Shown: positions 1-7,584, counted from the stretch's first letter. The stretch is 12,336 bases of DNA from an uncultured Verrucomicrobiota bacterium (GCA_903863315.1 CAIPBN010000744.1:1-12336); one strand, 5' to 3'. Notes: a model not told the origin generated them from the letters alone. Made by a program: numbers and translations.

Positions 1-351
1 ACCGCCTTGAACAAAGGCCTCGGTCGCGACGCCGTGCGCATCGTTCCCGTCGGCGACGCCGTGTTGAAGCTGCGCGAGCTCATCGCGGCGGGCAAAGCCC
101 CCGGCCTCACCAAGCAGACCGACCTTTTCACCGACCTCATCGGCCACGGCAAAGCGCCCGTGCTGGCGCTGGCCACCTACTGCAATTTCGCCTGCATCTA
201 TCGGTTGTCGCCCGTCGGCCTGCGCGACAGCGATCCCGCGCTCGACAAGCTCAGCCCCGAGCTGAAGCCGCTCTTGCAGCAAATCGCCTGGGACACCGTC
301 ACCGGCTATCCGTTCTCCGGCGTTGCCGCCAAGCCATCCTCCCCGAAATGA
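1..351 (+). CDS. SGNH/GDSL hydrolase-like protein, C-terminal part (5' end cut by window)
   Basis: The reading frame is open from the first base, so the true start lies left of the window; the TTG at 7 is not needed as a start. About 116 residues are visible. Near the middle is a D-L-F-T-D-L-I-G-H segment, followed by an aromatic-rich stretch ending in R-L-S-P-V-G-L. This resembles the C-terminal Asp/His block and the following helix of SGNH-type hydrolases common in Planctomycetota and Verrucomicrobiota, where a D-G-x-H-like motif precedes a helix ending in S-P-V-G. The nucleophile serine would lie upstream and cannot be seen, so the family call is tentative. The stop codon overlaps the start of the next gene (ATGA at 348-351), which suggests translational coupling with a second esterase-type enzyme. 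Confidence 0.6.
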   Translation, partial: TALNKGLGRDAVRIVPVGDAVLKLRELIAAGKAPGLTKQTDLFTDLIGHGKAPVLALATYCNFACIYRLSPVGLRDSDPALDKLSPELKPLLQQIAWDTVTGYPFSGVAAKPSSPK

Positions 352-1229
352 AAGCGCTCCATCTCCTCTGTGTTCTCGGTGCCCTCTGCGGTGAAGCCCT
401 CGCCGCAGAGACACGCGACCTCATCCTCATCGCCGGCCAGTCCAATGCCGTTGGCTACGATGCCAAGCCGTCCGAGCTGCCCGCTGATCCGTCCGATCAG
501 CAAGTTCTCTTCTGGTGGCGGGCGGGCGACCCGCCGCCGGATGAGTTCGACACCACCAGCGGAGGCAAGTGGACGCACCTTCAACCGCAGCCCAAGGGCA
601 ATCCAGCGCCCAAGACCAAAGGCCCGCGCCAGTATGGCAACTTCGCTGGTGCCACCGGTGGTTTTGGTCCCGAAATCGGCCTCTCCCGGGCGCTCGTGGC
701 CAGGGAAAAGAAGCCGCTCGCCATCGTGAAGGCGGCGTGGAGCGGCACCGGCATGGCGCAGGACTGGAACCCAGTTGATCCCGGGTCTGGCGGTTCCTGC
801 TACCGCGCGCTGGTAGCCGAGACCAAGGCCGCCATCGCTGCCGCGAAGGCGCAAGGCATCACCCTCCGTCTCCGTGCGCTGGCCTGGGTGCAGGGCGAGA
901 GCGACGCAAATGCGAACGCTGCCCCACGCTACACTCAGGCACTCGGCGACATGATCGCTGCCCTGCGCAAGGAACTGGATGCCCCGCAGTTGGTCGCGCT
1001 GGTGGCGGTGAACACCCAGTTCGGCGGCTGCAAGAACGCCTTCATGCCAAAGATTGTCGAGGCGCAACAGGCGCTCGCCGCCAAGGATCCGCGCTGTGCC
1101 TATGTGGACACGGCCTCCGCCACCCTGGCGAACAGCGCGCACTTCGACACGGCGGGCACGCTCGACGTTGGCCGGCGCTTCGCCGAGGCCCTGCTCGCCT
1201 TCGAGGCCAGGTCCGCGCCGGCAAAATAA
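348..1229 (+). CDS. Secreted SASA-family carbohydrate acetylesterase (sialate O-acetylesterase-like)
   Basis: This 293-residue protein has an N-terminal signal peptide (hydrophobic residues about 3-19, likely cleavage after A-L-A-A at 20), so it is probably exported. The mature part starts with the SGNH block I motif G-Q-S-N at residues 30-33, making Ser32 the predicted nucleophile. A later block W-V-Q-G-E-S-D at 180-186 is diagnostic of the SASA / carbohydrate esterase 6-like family, and the C-terminal A-H-F-D segment places the catalytic His at 265. Members remove acetyl groups from sugars, for example sialic acid or xylan; the substrate here cannot be told. The position three residues before His265, usually Asp in SGNH enzymes, is Asn262. 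The ATG at 348 overlaps the upstream stop by 4 bp and directly precedes a good signal peptide, which supports this start. No Shine-Dalgarno sequence is seen. Confidence 0.88.
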   Translation: MKALHLLCVLGALCGEALAAETRDLILIAGQSNAVGYDAKPSELPADPSDQQVLFWWRAGDPPPDEFDTTSGGKWTHLQPQPKGNPAPKTKGPRQYGNFAGATGGFGPEIGLSRALVAREKKPLAIVKAAWSGTGMAQDWNPVDPGSGGSCYRALVAETKAAIAAAKAQGITLRLRALAWVQGESDANANAAPRYTQALGDMIAALRKELDAPQLVALVAVNTQFGGCKNAFMPKIVEAQQALAAKDPRCAYVDTASATLANSAHFDTAGTLDVGRRFAEALLAFEARSAPAK

Positions 1230-1294
1230 ACTGCGGTGGCGGTTCGGTTCTGGAGCGGGGTTGCACTGACCGGGCCAGCCGCTAACCTTGCCCC

Positions 1295-2119
1295 ATGATG
1301 ATTTCGCGCCGTGATCTGCTGGTGGGGACTGGGCTCCTCACCGTTCATTCCCTGGCTGCTGCCGAGGTGGCCGCGCCGTTCCCGGGCAAGAAGTCCGTCT
1401 GGAATGGCTACGACCGCTACGATTTCCAAGTGGACGGCAAGAACCTGCTGATCGTCACTCCCAAGCAGGCCGCGCCCGGCAAACCGTGGGTCTGGCACGG
1501 CGAGTTCTTTGGCCACAAGCCCGCGCCGGACATCGCCCTGCTGGGCCGCGGCTTTCACATCGTTTACCTGAGCGTGCCGAACATGCTGGGCTGTCCGGAT
1601 GCGGTGGAACATTGGAACAAGGCCTACGCCGAGCTCACAGGGAAATACGGCTTCGCGAAGAAAGCCGCGCTCGTGGGCCTGAGCCGGGGCGGGCTCTATT
1701 GCTACAACTGGGCGGCGGCGAACCCTGACCAAGTGGCCTGTCTTTACGGCGATGCGCCGGTGTGCGACTTCAAGAGCTGGCCCGGCGGCAAAGGGAAGGG
1801 GAGGGGCAGCAAGGGCGACTGGGCGCTAGTGCAGAAGGTGTTCAAGTTTCCGGACGAGGCGGCGGCGCTGGCCTATAAAGGCAATCCGGTGGACAACCTC
1901 GCCCCGCTGGCGAAGGCGAAGGTGCCGCTGCTGCACGTCTTCGGGGATGCGGACGACGTGGTGCCATGGGAGGAAAACACCGGGTTGATCGCGGAGCGTT
2001 ACAAGGCGCTGGGCGGCGACATCACGCTGATTCGCAAACCGGGAATCGGCCACCATCCGCACGGGCTGGAGGATTCCACGCCCATCGTGGAGTTCATCGC
2101 CCGGCACGCGAAGCGCTGA
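1295..2119 (+). CDS. Alpha/beta hydrolase with Tat-like signal peptide
   Basis: This is a 274-residue protein. The N-terminus M-M-I-S-R-R-D-L-L followed by a hydrophobic stretch to about residue 24 looks like a twin-arginine export signal (S-R-R-x-L-L), so a folded, exported enzyme is likely. The nucleophile elbow G-L-S-R-G-G is at 128-133 (Ser130). The acid is in G-D-A-D-D-V-V-P (Asp220 by alignment to the usual G-x-x-D-x-x-V-P) and the His is in G-I-G-H-H-P-H (probably His253). This is a complete triad in the usual order for prolyl-oligopeptidase or acetylxylan-esterase-like hydrolases. Two ATGs are in tandem (1295 and 1298) and either could be used; no Shine-Dalgarno sequence is visible. 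It lies 65 bp after the SASA esterase on the same strand, consistent with a shared role in ester or polysaccharide breakdown. The substrate is unknown. Confidence 0.85.
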   Translation: MMISRRDLLVGTGLLTVHSLAAAEVAAPFPGKKSVWNGYDRYDFQVDGKNLLIVTPKQAAPGKPWVWHGEFFGHKPAPDIALLGRGFHIVYLSVPNMLGCPDAVEHWNKAYAELTGKYGFAKKAALVGLSRGGLYCYNWAAANPDQVACLYGDAPVCDFKSWPGGKGKGRGSKGDWALVQKVFKFPDEAAALAYKGNPVDNLAPLAKAKVPLLHVFGDADDVVPWEENTGLIAERYKALGGDITLIRKPGIGHHPHGLEDSTPIVEFIARHAKR

Positions 2120-2122
2120 ACG

Positions 2123-2151
2123 GTCGCTTGGGATGGTCCAAAGTGGGCGAC
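2123..2151. terminator. Possible weak bidirectional hairpin between convergent genes
   Basis: The 37-bp gap between the convergent hydrolase gene and nuoN holds a nested inverted repeat. Outer arms GTCGC (2123-2127) and GCGAC (2147-2151) are perfectly complementary. Inner arms TTGGG (2128-2132) and TCCAA (2137-2141) pair with one G-T and a 4-base loop; a 5-base bulge (2142-2146) separates the two stems. No T-run follows on either strand, so an intrinsic terminator is only a possibility. It is the only non-coding space where both transcripts could end. Confidence 0.25.
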
Positions 2152-2156
2152 AGGCT

Positions 2157-3620
2157 CTAAGCCGTCAGCTTGAGCGCCTTCACGGCCTCCACCGCGAGTT
2201 CCAGTGCACCATCGGGGTTCAGGCCGAGCCAGAACATTCCGACGATGCAGACGAGAAGCGCGAATTTGGTGGGGAGCGAGACCGGGATGGGGGAGAGATC
2301 GGTTGCGCCCTTGCTCCAGTAAATCGCCTTCACCACGCCGAAGTAGTAGTAGAGCGAGATGAGGACGCCGACGACAGCAACGGCGAACAGCCAGTAGTAG
2401 GCGTGCCAGCGAACGCCTTCGGCGATGACGGCCTTGAGCAGAAGGAATTTCCCGAAGAAGCCTGCGAGCGGCGGGATGCCCGCGAGGGAGACCATCGCGA
2501 GCGTCAGCGACGTGGCCAGCAGCGGGGAGCGTTGCGCGAGACCAGCAAGCGAGGAGATGTCTTCCGCGCCCGCCTGCTGCACGACCACGGCAATGACGGT
2601 GAAGGCCGCCAGCACGGTGAAAAGATAGCCCGCGAGATAGTAGAGCACGGCGGAGGAGCCGGCTTTGTTCATCACGGCGAAGCCGAGCAGCAGGTAGCCC
2701 GCGCTGGCGATGCTGCTGTAGCCGAGCAGGCGCTTAAGGTTACGCTGCGGGATGGCGCAGAGGCTGCCGTAGAGAATCGTTGCGGCGGCCATCGCCATGA
2801 GGAGCTTCTCCAAGTTGAAGGCGAGGTCGGGAATCGCGGTGCCGAGCAGGCGCATGAGCAGCACAACGCCCGCAGCCTTCGAGCCGACGGAGAGGAATGC
2901 TGTCGTGGGTGTGGGCGAGCCTTGATACACGTCGGGTGCCCAGATTTGAAATGGCACGGCGGCCATCTTGAAGCCGAGTCCCACGAGCACGAGCAGGATG
3001 CCGGCGGTGAGCAACGGCTTGTGGCCGAGCGCGGAGTTGTTGGTGAGTTTGTCGGCCAGCTCGTTGAAGTTCATTGTGCCGCTCGCGCCGAAGATGAGCG
3101 CGATGCCATAGACGAGGAAGCCGGAGGAGAGCGCGCCGAGGATGAGATACTTGACCCCGGCCTCCAGTGACTCCACCCGGCGGCGGAGGAAGCTGACCAG
3201 CACGTAAAACGTGACGGTAATCAGCTCCAACGAGACGAAGAGCAGCATGAAGTCGTTCGCCGATGCGGCGAACATCATGCCGGCCAGCGCGAACAGGATG
3301 AGCGCGAAGAACTCCGACTGCCCGGCATCGAAGCGGTCGCTGAATTCGGTCGCCATGAGCAGCACCAGCAGCGCGGCGAGGAGGAAGAAGCGCTTGAACC
3401 ACAGCGCAAGGCCGTCGAGGACGTAGGCGTTGCCGAAGGCGTAGAGCGTCTCGGTGCCGTCGAACGCGAAGAAGCTGTAGAACAGCACAACCGCGACGCC
3501 GAGCACCGCGCCGAAGCCGAGCGTGCGGCGGTCCTTGGCCGGCGTGAACCAGTCCTGCACCAACACGACCAGGCCGAGGACCACCACGGCGAGTTCGAGG
3601 ACAATGAGAGAGGCGTTCAT
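2157..3620 (-). CDS. nuoN: NADH-quinone oxidoreductase subunit N (complex I antiporter-like subunit)
   Basis: This 487-residue, highly hydrophobic protein matches the usual NuoN length (about 485) and the family's roughly 14 membrane helices. NuoN is the antiporter-like subunit of the membrane arm closest to the quinone module and one of three presumed proton channels. The expected channel residues are present: Glu132 in S-L-E-L (E. coli E133), Lys218 in G-L-G-F-K (E. coli K217), and Lys248 in S-V-G-S-K-A (E. coli K247). The signature V-P-F-Q-I-W-A-P-D-V-Y-Q-G (222-234) is typical of NuoN rather than NuoL or NuoM. It is the last gene of the operon, starting 13 bp after the nuoM stop. ATG start; no clear Shine-Dalgarno sequence. 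Confidence 0.97.
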   Translation of the reverse strand: MNASLIVLELAVVVLGLVVLVQDWFTPAKDRRTLGFGAVLGVAVVLFYSFFAFDGTETLYAFGNAYVLDGLALWFKRFFLLAALLVLLMATEFSDRFDAGQSEFFALILFALAGMMFAASANDFMLLFVSLELITVTFYVLVSFLRRRVESLEAGVKYLILGALSSGFLVYGIALIFGASGTMNFNELADKLTNNSALGHKPLLTAGILLVLVGLGFKMAAVPFQIWAPDVYQGSPTPTTAFLSVGSKAAGVVLLMRLLGTAIPDLAFNLEKLLMAMAAATILYGSLCAIPQRNLKRLLGYSSIASAGYLLLGFAVMNKAGSSAVLYYLAGYLFTVLAAFTVIAVVVQQAGAEDISSLAGLAQRSPLLATSLTLAMVSLAGIPPLAGFFGKFLLLKAVIAEGVRWHAYYWLFAVAVVGVLISLYYYFGVVKAIYWSKGATDLSPIPVSLPTKFALLVCIVGMFWLGLNPDGALELAVEAVKALKLTA

Positions 3621-3633
3621 TCAGCGGTCAAAG

Positions 3634-5208
3634 TTATCTCGGCTGCACGGCGCGTTGCTTGGCTTCGCCGACGGCCTTCTTCACGTCGCTGGGGCGCGGT
3701 GCTTTGTCGGCGGTCTTCGCGTTGGCCATCGTGAGGATGGTGGCGACGCTGGGTTGAATCTTGTCGGTCAGCAGGCGCGGCCAGACGCCGAGCAGCAGCA
3801 GCGCGGCGAGCAGGAGGACGAAGGGCACCTTCGCCCACGCGCTGGCGTCCTTGAGCGCGGCCCACTCGGACTTTTCCGGGCCGTGCAGGATGTTGCGGAC
3901 GGCGCGCAGCATGTAAACCGCACCGATGATGAGCGCGCCCCAAGTGGCGAGCGTGGTCACGAGCGGAAACGCGCGCCACGAGCCGAAGAGCACCATCGCC
4001 TCGCCGACGAAGTTCGCGAAGCCCGGGAGGCCGCAGCCCGCGAGCATCGCCATCACGAGTGCCGCGCCGAGGAAGGGAATTTGCCGCAGCAAACCACCGA
4101 GTTTCTCCATCTCCAGCGTGCCGGTCTTCTCACGAAGCGCGCCGCTCAGGCCGAAGGTCAGCGCGGCTAGGAACCCGTGTGCGACCATCACGACGACCGC
4201 GCCGGTCACGCCCACAAGGCTCAAGCTCGCGATGCCGAGGAAGATGAAGCCCATGTGCGCGACGCTGGAGTTGCCGATGAGCAGGTTCAAATCCTTCTGC
4301 CGCATCGCGACGAGGCCGCAGTAAACGATGTTGCCGAGGCAGAGGAAGGCGAGGATTTCCAGCCACGCCGCCGCGCCGTCGGGCATGAGCGGGATGCCGA
4401 CGCGCAGCAGACCGTAAAGGCCGAACTTCTTCAGCACGCCCGCGTGGAGCATGGCGGTGGCGGTCGGTGCGGCACCGTAACCAAGGGGCGCCCAAGTGTG
4501 GAACGGCCAGAGCGAGACGAGGATGCCGAAGCCGAAGAGCAGCAGCGGGAAAATGAGCGACTGCGCCGCGAGCGGCAGCGGGCGGGCCTTCACGGCCTTG
4601 GTCAGATCGACGATGTCGAAGGTGTTCGCGCCGGACTGGATGTAGAGCGCGATGAGGCCGGCCAACGCGATGAGCGCGCCGAGGCTGAGGTAGATGGTGA
4701 TTTTGAACGTGGCGTAGTTGCGATTCTCGCCGTGGCCCCAGACGCCAATCATGATGAAGGTCGGCACCAGCGCCAGCTCGTGGAAGAAGTAGAAGAAGAA
4801 GAGGTTCAGCGACGCGAACGCGCCGAGGATGCCGCCGGTCATCACGAGCAGCAGGGTGTAATACTCCTTCTCCAGCCGCTTGATTTCGCGCGACACGCAC
4901 GCGGCGGCGAAGGCCACGATGGCCCCCATCACGATGAGGCCGAGGTTGATGCCGTCCACGCCGAGGTGCCAGCCGATGTCGAGCTTGAGGGCGGAGACGC
5001 TCACCCACGCGTGCCGCTCGACGAACTTGAAGCCGTTCTCGACCGGAGCCGCGTTGTATTTGGCGAACAGGGTCAGCGCGAGTAGCATCGAGGCAACCGT
5101 CGCGCCGAGCGTGACGAGGCGGATGACGAACTTGTAGTTGCGCGGGATGCACAGGACCACCAGCGCGGCCAGCAGCGGGAGGAGGAAGATGGCGGAGAGC
5201 AGCGACAT
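3634..5208 (-). CDS. nuoM: NADH-quinone oxidoreductase subunit M, atypical (central channel Lys replaced by Leu)
   Basis: This 524-residue polytopic membrane protein is one of the three antiporter-like subunits of complex I. Position between nuoL and nuoN, length (E. coli about 509) and motifs identify it as NuoM. The TM5 glutamate is Glu144 (in F-H-E-L-A-L-V-P), the same number as in E. coli. The TM8 lysine is Lys261 (E. coli K265) and the TM12 glutamate is Glu403 in N-F-V-G-E (E. coli E407). The TM7 lysine, E. coli K234, is Leu230 here (F-G-I-L-V-S-L-W-P-F-H-T-W), and the alignment between this site and Lys261 has no gap. The canonical W-L-P-D-A-H after it is W-A-P-L-G-Y. The C-terminus is a long, charged, Lys/Ala-rich tail (about 500-524). 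It starts 3 bp after the nuoL stop, without a Shine-Dalgarno sequence. Confidence 0.96.
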   Translation of the reverse strand: MSLLSAIFLLPLLAALVVLCIPRNYKFVIRLVTLGATVASMLLALTLFAKYNAAPVENGFKFVERHAWVSVSALKLDIGWHLGVDGINLGLIVMGAIVAFAAACVSREIKRLEKEYYTLLLVMTGGILGAFASLNLFFFYFFHELALVPTFIMIGVWGHGENRNYATFKITIYLSLGALIALAGLIALYIQSGANTFDIVDLTKAVKARPLPLAAQSLIFPLLLFGFGILVSLWPFHTWAPLGYGAAPTATAMLHAGVLKKFGLYGLLRVGIPLMPDGAAAWLEILAFLCLGNIVYCGLVAMRQKDLNLLIGNSSVAHMGFIFLGIASLSLVGVTGAVVVMVAHGFLAALTFGLSGALREKTGTLEMEKLGGLLRQIPFLGAALVMAMLAGCGLPGFANFVGEAMVLFGSWRAFPLVTTLATWGALIIGAVYMLRAVRNILHGPEKSEWAALKDASAWAKVPFVLLLAALLLLGVWPRLLTDKIQPSVATILTMANAKTADKAPRPSDVKKAVGEAKQRAVQPR

Positions 5209-5211
5209 GGC

Positions 5212-7182
5212 TTAGTGAGCGGGCGATTGAAGGAGAAGCTGCCACGCCAGCACCAGCACGACGCCGGCGGCGAAGAGGAAGGCGTAGGTTTGCAGGCTGC
5301 CGGTCTGCACGAGGCGCAGGGCGCGGCCAAACAGTTCGGTGGTCCCGTGCGTGCCGCGCACCAGCAGGCCGGCGATAATCCAGCGGTCAACCCAGTCCGC
5401 GACGCGCGCGAGCGTCTCCTGCGTGACAGAGATGAACCACTCGTAAAGCTCGTCGAAGTAGAAGCGGTCGCGGGCCATCTTCGCCAGCACGCCGATTTTC
5501 TCCGGCAACCGGTCGCGGTCAGTGTTCACGTAGAGCGCGCTGGCGATTTGATAGCCGGCCACCACCGCGAGCAGGCCGAAGCTAGCGGCGAAGATGTTGT
5601 GGTTGAATGGCGCGAAGAGGTTTTCCAGAAAGCCGCCGTCGTGCAGCGGGTGTTCGCTGGGAAAGAGCTTGCCGATGTAGGCGTCAATGCCCACGGCTCC
5701 GGCCAGCAGTGTCGGCACGGCGAGCACGACGAGCGGCCAGGTCATCACGCCGGGCGATTCGTGCGCGTGGCTGGCTTCCTCGCTGCGGGCGTTGCCGCAG
5801 AAGGCTACTAGCACGAGGCGGCTCATGTAGAAGGTCGTCAGACCCGCGATGAACACGCCGAGGACGAAGAGCGGAATGTTGTTGTGCTCCAAAGCGCTGG
5901 CGAGGATGGCGTCCTTGCTGAAGAAGCCGGCGAACGGCCACACGCCGCAGAGCGCGAGCGTGCCCCAGCGGAACGTCCACCACGTGCGCGGCATCGCGTC
6001 GCGCAGGCCGCCCATCTTCCAAATGTTCTGCTCGTGGTGGCAGGCGAAAATCACCGAGCCGGCCCCGAGGAAGAGCAGCGCCTTGAAGGCTGCGTGCGTG
6101 GTAAGGTGGAACATCGCGGACCGCGGCGAGTGAAGTCCGACGGCCATCACCATGTAGCCGAGCTGCGAGAGCGTGGAGTAGGCGAGGATGCGCTTGATGT
6201 CGTTTTGCTGGAGCGCCATGACCGCGGCCAGCAGCGCGGTGCCGCCACCAATCCAGGCGATGAACTCCAGCGCGTGCGAGCCGGGGATTTCGAGCAGGAA
6301 GAAGATGCGGCAGAGCATGAACACGCCGGCGGCGACCATCGTGGCCGCGTGAATCAGCGCGCTGACGGGCGTGGGGCCTTCCATCGCGTCCGGCAGCCAG
6401 ACGTGCAGCGGAAACTGCGCGGACTTGCCCATCGCGCCCATGAAGAGCAGCAGGCCGACGAGCGTGGCGAGGACGTTCGGGTGAACAATCCACCACTGCG
6501 TGCCGCCCGCGATTTTCCCCAGCGGCTCAGTTAGGCTAGCGAAGGGAAACGCCTTGCCCTCCAGCGCGTGAGCGAGTTCAGCGAAGTTCACCGAGCCGAG
6601 CGCCAGCCATGTGAGGATGATGCCGAGGATGAAGCCAAAGTCGCCAATGCGGTTGGTGAGGAAGGCTTTTTTCGCGGCGTCGGCGGCAGAGTTCTTCTCA
6701 AACCAGAAGCCGATGAGCAGGTAGCTGCTCACGCCGACCAGTTCCCAGAACACGAACATCATGAAGAGGTTGTTCGCGAGCACGATGCCGAGCATCGAGA
6801 AGGTGAAGAGGCTCAGGCTGGCGAAGTAGCGGCTGTAGCTGCGGTCGCCCTGCAGGTAGCCGCGCGAGTAGATGTGAATCATCAGCCCGACGCCGGTGAC
6901 GACGAGGAGCATGAGCTTGGAGAGCGGGTCGAGCAGCAGGCCGAAGGAAACTTTCAGGTCGCCGACAGAGAGCCAGTTGAAGTTCGCTTCAATCGCCTTG
7001 TCGCCGGTGAAGGCGAAGATGCCGAGGCTCAAGGCGAAGCCGAGGGCAATCGCGCCGATGGAGAGTTGGGCGCTGAATTCTTCGTCCTTCTTCCAAAACA
7101 GCGTGATGCCGATGGCGGCCAGCAGCGGCAGCAGCAGCACCAATAGCGCGGTCGTTCCGGCGATGCTCGAAGTGGGTTCCAT
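5212..7182 (-). CDS. nuoL: NADH-quinone oxidoreductase subunit L
   Basis: This is a 656-residue membrane protein, the distal antiporter-like subunit of complex I. The family has 16 membrane helices including the long lateral helix that lies along the membrane arm. Key features are Glu147 in the TM5 motif F-W-E-L-V-G-V-S-S-Y (E. coli E144), Lys253 in G-K-S-A-Q-F-P-L (E. coli K229), and the block W-L-P-D-A-M-E-G-P-T-P-V-S-A-L-I-H just after it. H-A-A-F-K-A-L-L-F matches the TM10-11 His/Lys pair. All expected channel residues are thus present, unlike NuoM downstream. The C-terminal third carries the lateral-helix region (R-D-R-F-Y-F-D-E-L-Y) followed by a final membrane span. The protein is slightly longer than E. 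coli NuoL (613). It starts 1 bp after the nuoK stop; no Shine-Dalgarno sequence. Confidence 0.97.
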   Translation of the reverse strand: MEPTSSIAGTTALLVLLLPLLAAIGITLFWKKDEEFSAQLSIGAIALGFALSLGIFAFTGDKAIEANFNWLSVGDLKVSFGLLLDPLSKLMLLVVTGVGLMIHIYSRGYLQGDRSYSRYFASLSLFTFSMLGIVLANNLFMMFVFWELVGVSSYLLIGFWFEKNSAADAAKKAFLTNRIGDFGFILGIILTWLALGSVNFAELAHALEGKAFPFASLTEPLGKIAGGTQWWIVHPNVLATLVGLLLFMGAMGKSAQFPLHVWLPDAMEGPTPVSALIHAATMVAAGVFMLCRIFFLLEIPGSHALEFIAWIGGGTALLAAVMALQQNDIKRILAYSTLSQLGYMVMAVGLHSPRSAMFHLTTHAAFKALLFLGAGSVIFACHHEQNIWKMGGLRDAMPRTWWTFRWGTLALCGVWPFAGFFSKDAILASALEHNNIPLFVLGVFIAGLTTFYMSRLVLVAFCGNARSEEASHAHESPGVMTWPLVVLAVPTLLAGAVGIDAYIGKLFPSEHPLHDGGFLENLFAPFNHNIFAASFGLLAVVAGYQIASALYVNTDRDRLPEKIGVLAKMARDRFYFDELYEWFISVTQETLARVADWVDRWIIAGLLVRGTHGTTELFGRALRLVQTGSLQTYAFLFAAGVVLVLAWQLLLQSPAH

Positions 7183-7183
7183 G

Positions 7184-7489
7184 TCAGAGTTTCAGCGAGG
7201 TCAGGTCCTCCACGTGCGCGGACTGGCGCTTGCGGTAGAGCGCGACGATGAGCGCGAGGCCCACGGCGACTTCTGCCGCCGCGACGGTGATGATGAAGAA
7301 GACCATCATCTGGCCGGTGAGGTTTTCGTTGAAGCGCGAGAAGGCGACGAGCGCGAGGTTGGCGGCGTTGAGCATCAGCTCCAGCGACATGTAGATGACG
7401 AGGACGTTGCGCCGCAGGATGACGCCCAGCAGCCCGAGGCAGAAGAGCATCGCGCTGACGGTGAGGTAGTGTTCGAGGCCGACGTTCAT
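7184..7489 (-). CDS. nuoK: NADH-quinone oxidoreductase subunit K
   Basis: This 101-residue protein is the normal NuoK length (about 100) with three membrane helices. The two membrane-embedded glutamates needed for coupling are present: Glu37 in M-S-L-E-L-M-L-N and Glu73 in A-A-A-E-V-A-V-G (E. coli E36 and E72). NuoK sits in the membrane arm between NuoH/J and the antiporter-like subunits and links quinone reduction to proton pumping. The stop is 1 bp before nuoL. Upstream is an unusual 97-bp gap after nuoJ, in which the mRNA leader is a pyrimidine-rich repeat with no Shine-Dalgarno sequence near the ATG. Confidence 0.97.
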   Translation of the reverse strand: MNVGLEHYLTVSAMLFCLGLLGVILRRNVLVIYMSLELMLNAANLALVAFSRFNENLTGQMMVFFIITVAAAEVAVGLALIVALYRKRQSAHVEDLTSLKL

Positions 7490-7500
7490 CGGTGGAAGAG

Positions 7501-7528
7501 GAGATGGGAGATGGGAGATGGGAGATGG
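7501..7528. repeat. Perfect 7-bp tandem repeat, GAGATGG x4
   Basis: Four exact copies of GAGATGG lie head to tail (7501-7507, 7508-7514, 7515-7521, 7522-7528) in the nuoJ-nuoK gap. On the mRNA this reads as CCAUCUC x4, starting 12 nt upstream of the nuoK ATG. Short heptameric tandem repeats of this kind are known as dispersed genomic elements in some bacteria, notably cyanobacteria. Copy number could vary between strains. Confidence 0.9.
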
Positions 7529-7556
7529 GGGAGAGACGCGCTCGGCGCTTTCCCAT

Positions 7557-7584
7557 CTGCCAACTTCAATCTGCTAACTGCGGT
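7557..7584. repeat. Degenerate 7-bp tandem repeat, consensus CTGCNAA, four units
   Basis: The units CTGCCAA, CTTCAAT, CTGCTAA and CTGCGGT lie end to end directly after the nuoJ stop codon (minus-strand sense). The unit differs from the nearby GAGATGG repeat but has the same 7-bp period. It is imperfect, so it may be an old, decayed array. Confidence 0.5.

Noticed and set aside
306..1142. Minus-strand open frame of 278 codons opposite the SASA esterase
   Set aside because: The plus-strand frame has a signal peptide and all family motifs; the minus-strand translation has none.
1230..1294. Promoter or terminator between the SASA esterase and the alpha/beta hydrolase
   Set aside because: The 65 bp is GC-rich without a convincing -35/-10 pair, hairpin or T-run.
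2133..3170. Long plus-strand open frame (345 codons) opposite nuoN
   Set aside because: It is antisense to a clear nuoN, has a low-complexity Glu/Arg/His-rich translation with no domain, and is explained by the codon bias of the GC-rich opposite strand.
4177..5085. Plus-strand open frame of 302 codons opposite nuoM
   Set aside because: It has the same charged low-complexity pattern and lies fully inside nuoM on the other strand.
5212..7182. Possible 2M-type complex I (extra NuoM, enlarged NuoL)
   Set aside because: Only one nuoM is present in the window and NuoL is only modestly longer than usual, with no obvious large insertion in the lateral-helix region.
7029..7556. Minus-strand frame spanning the heptamer repeat and running into nuoK/nuoL
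   Set aside because: Its repeated S-P-I-S-like peptide comes from translating the CCATCTC array, and the rest is out of frame with nuoK and nuoL.
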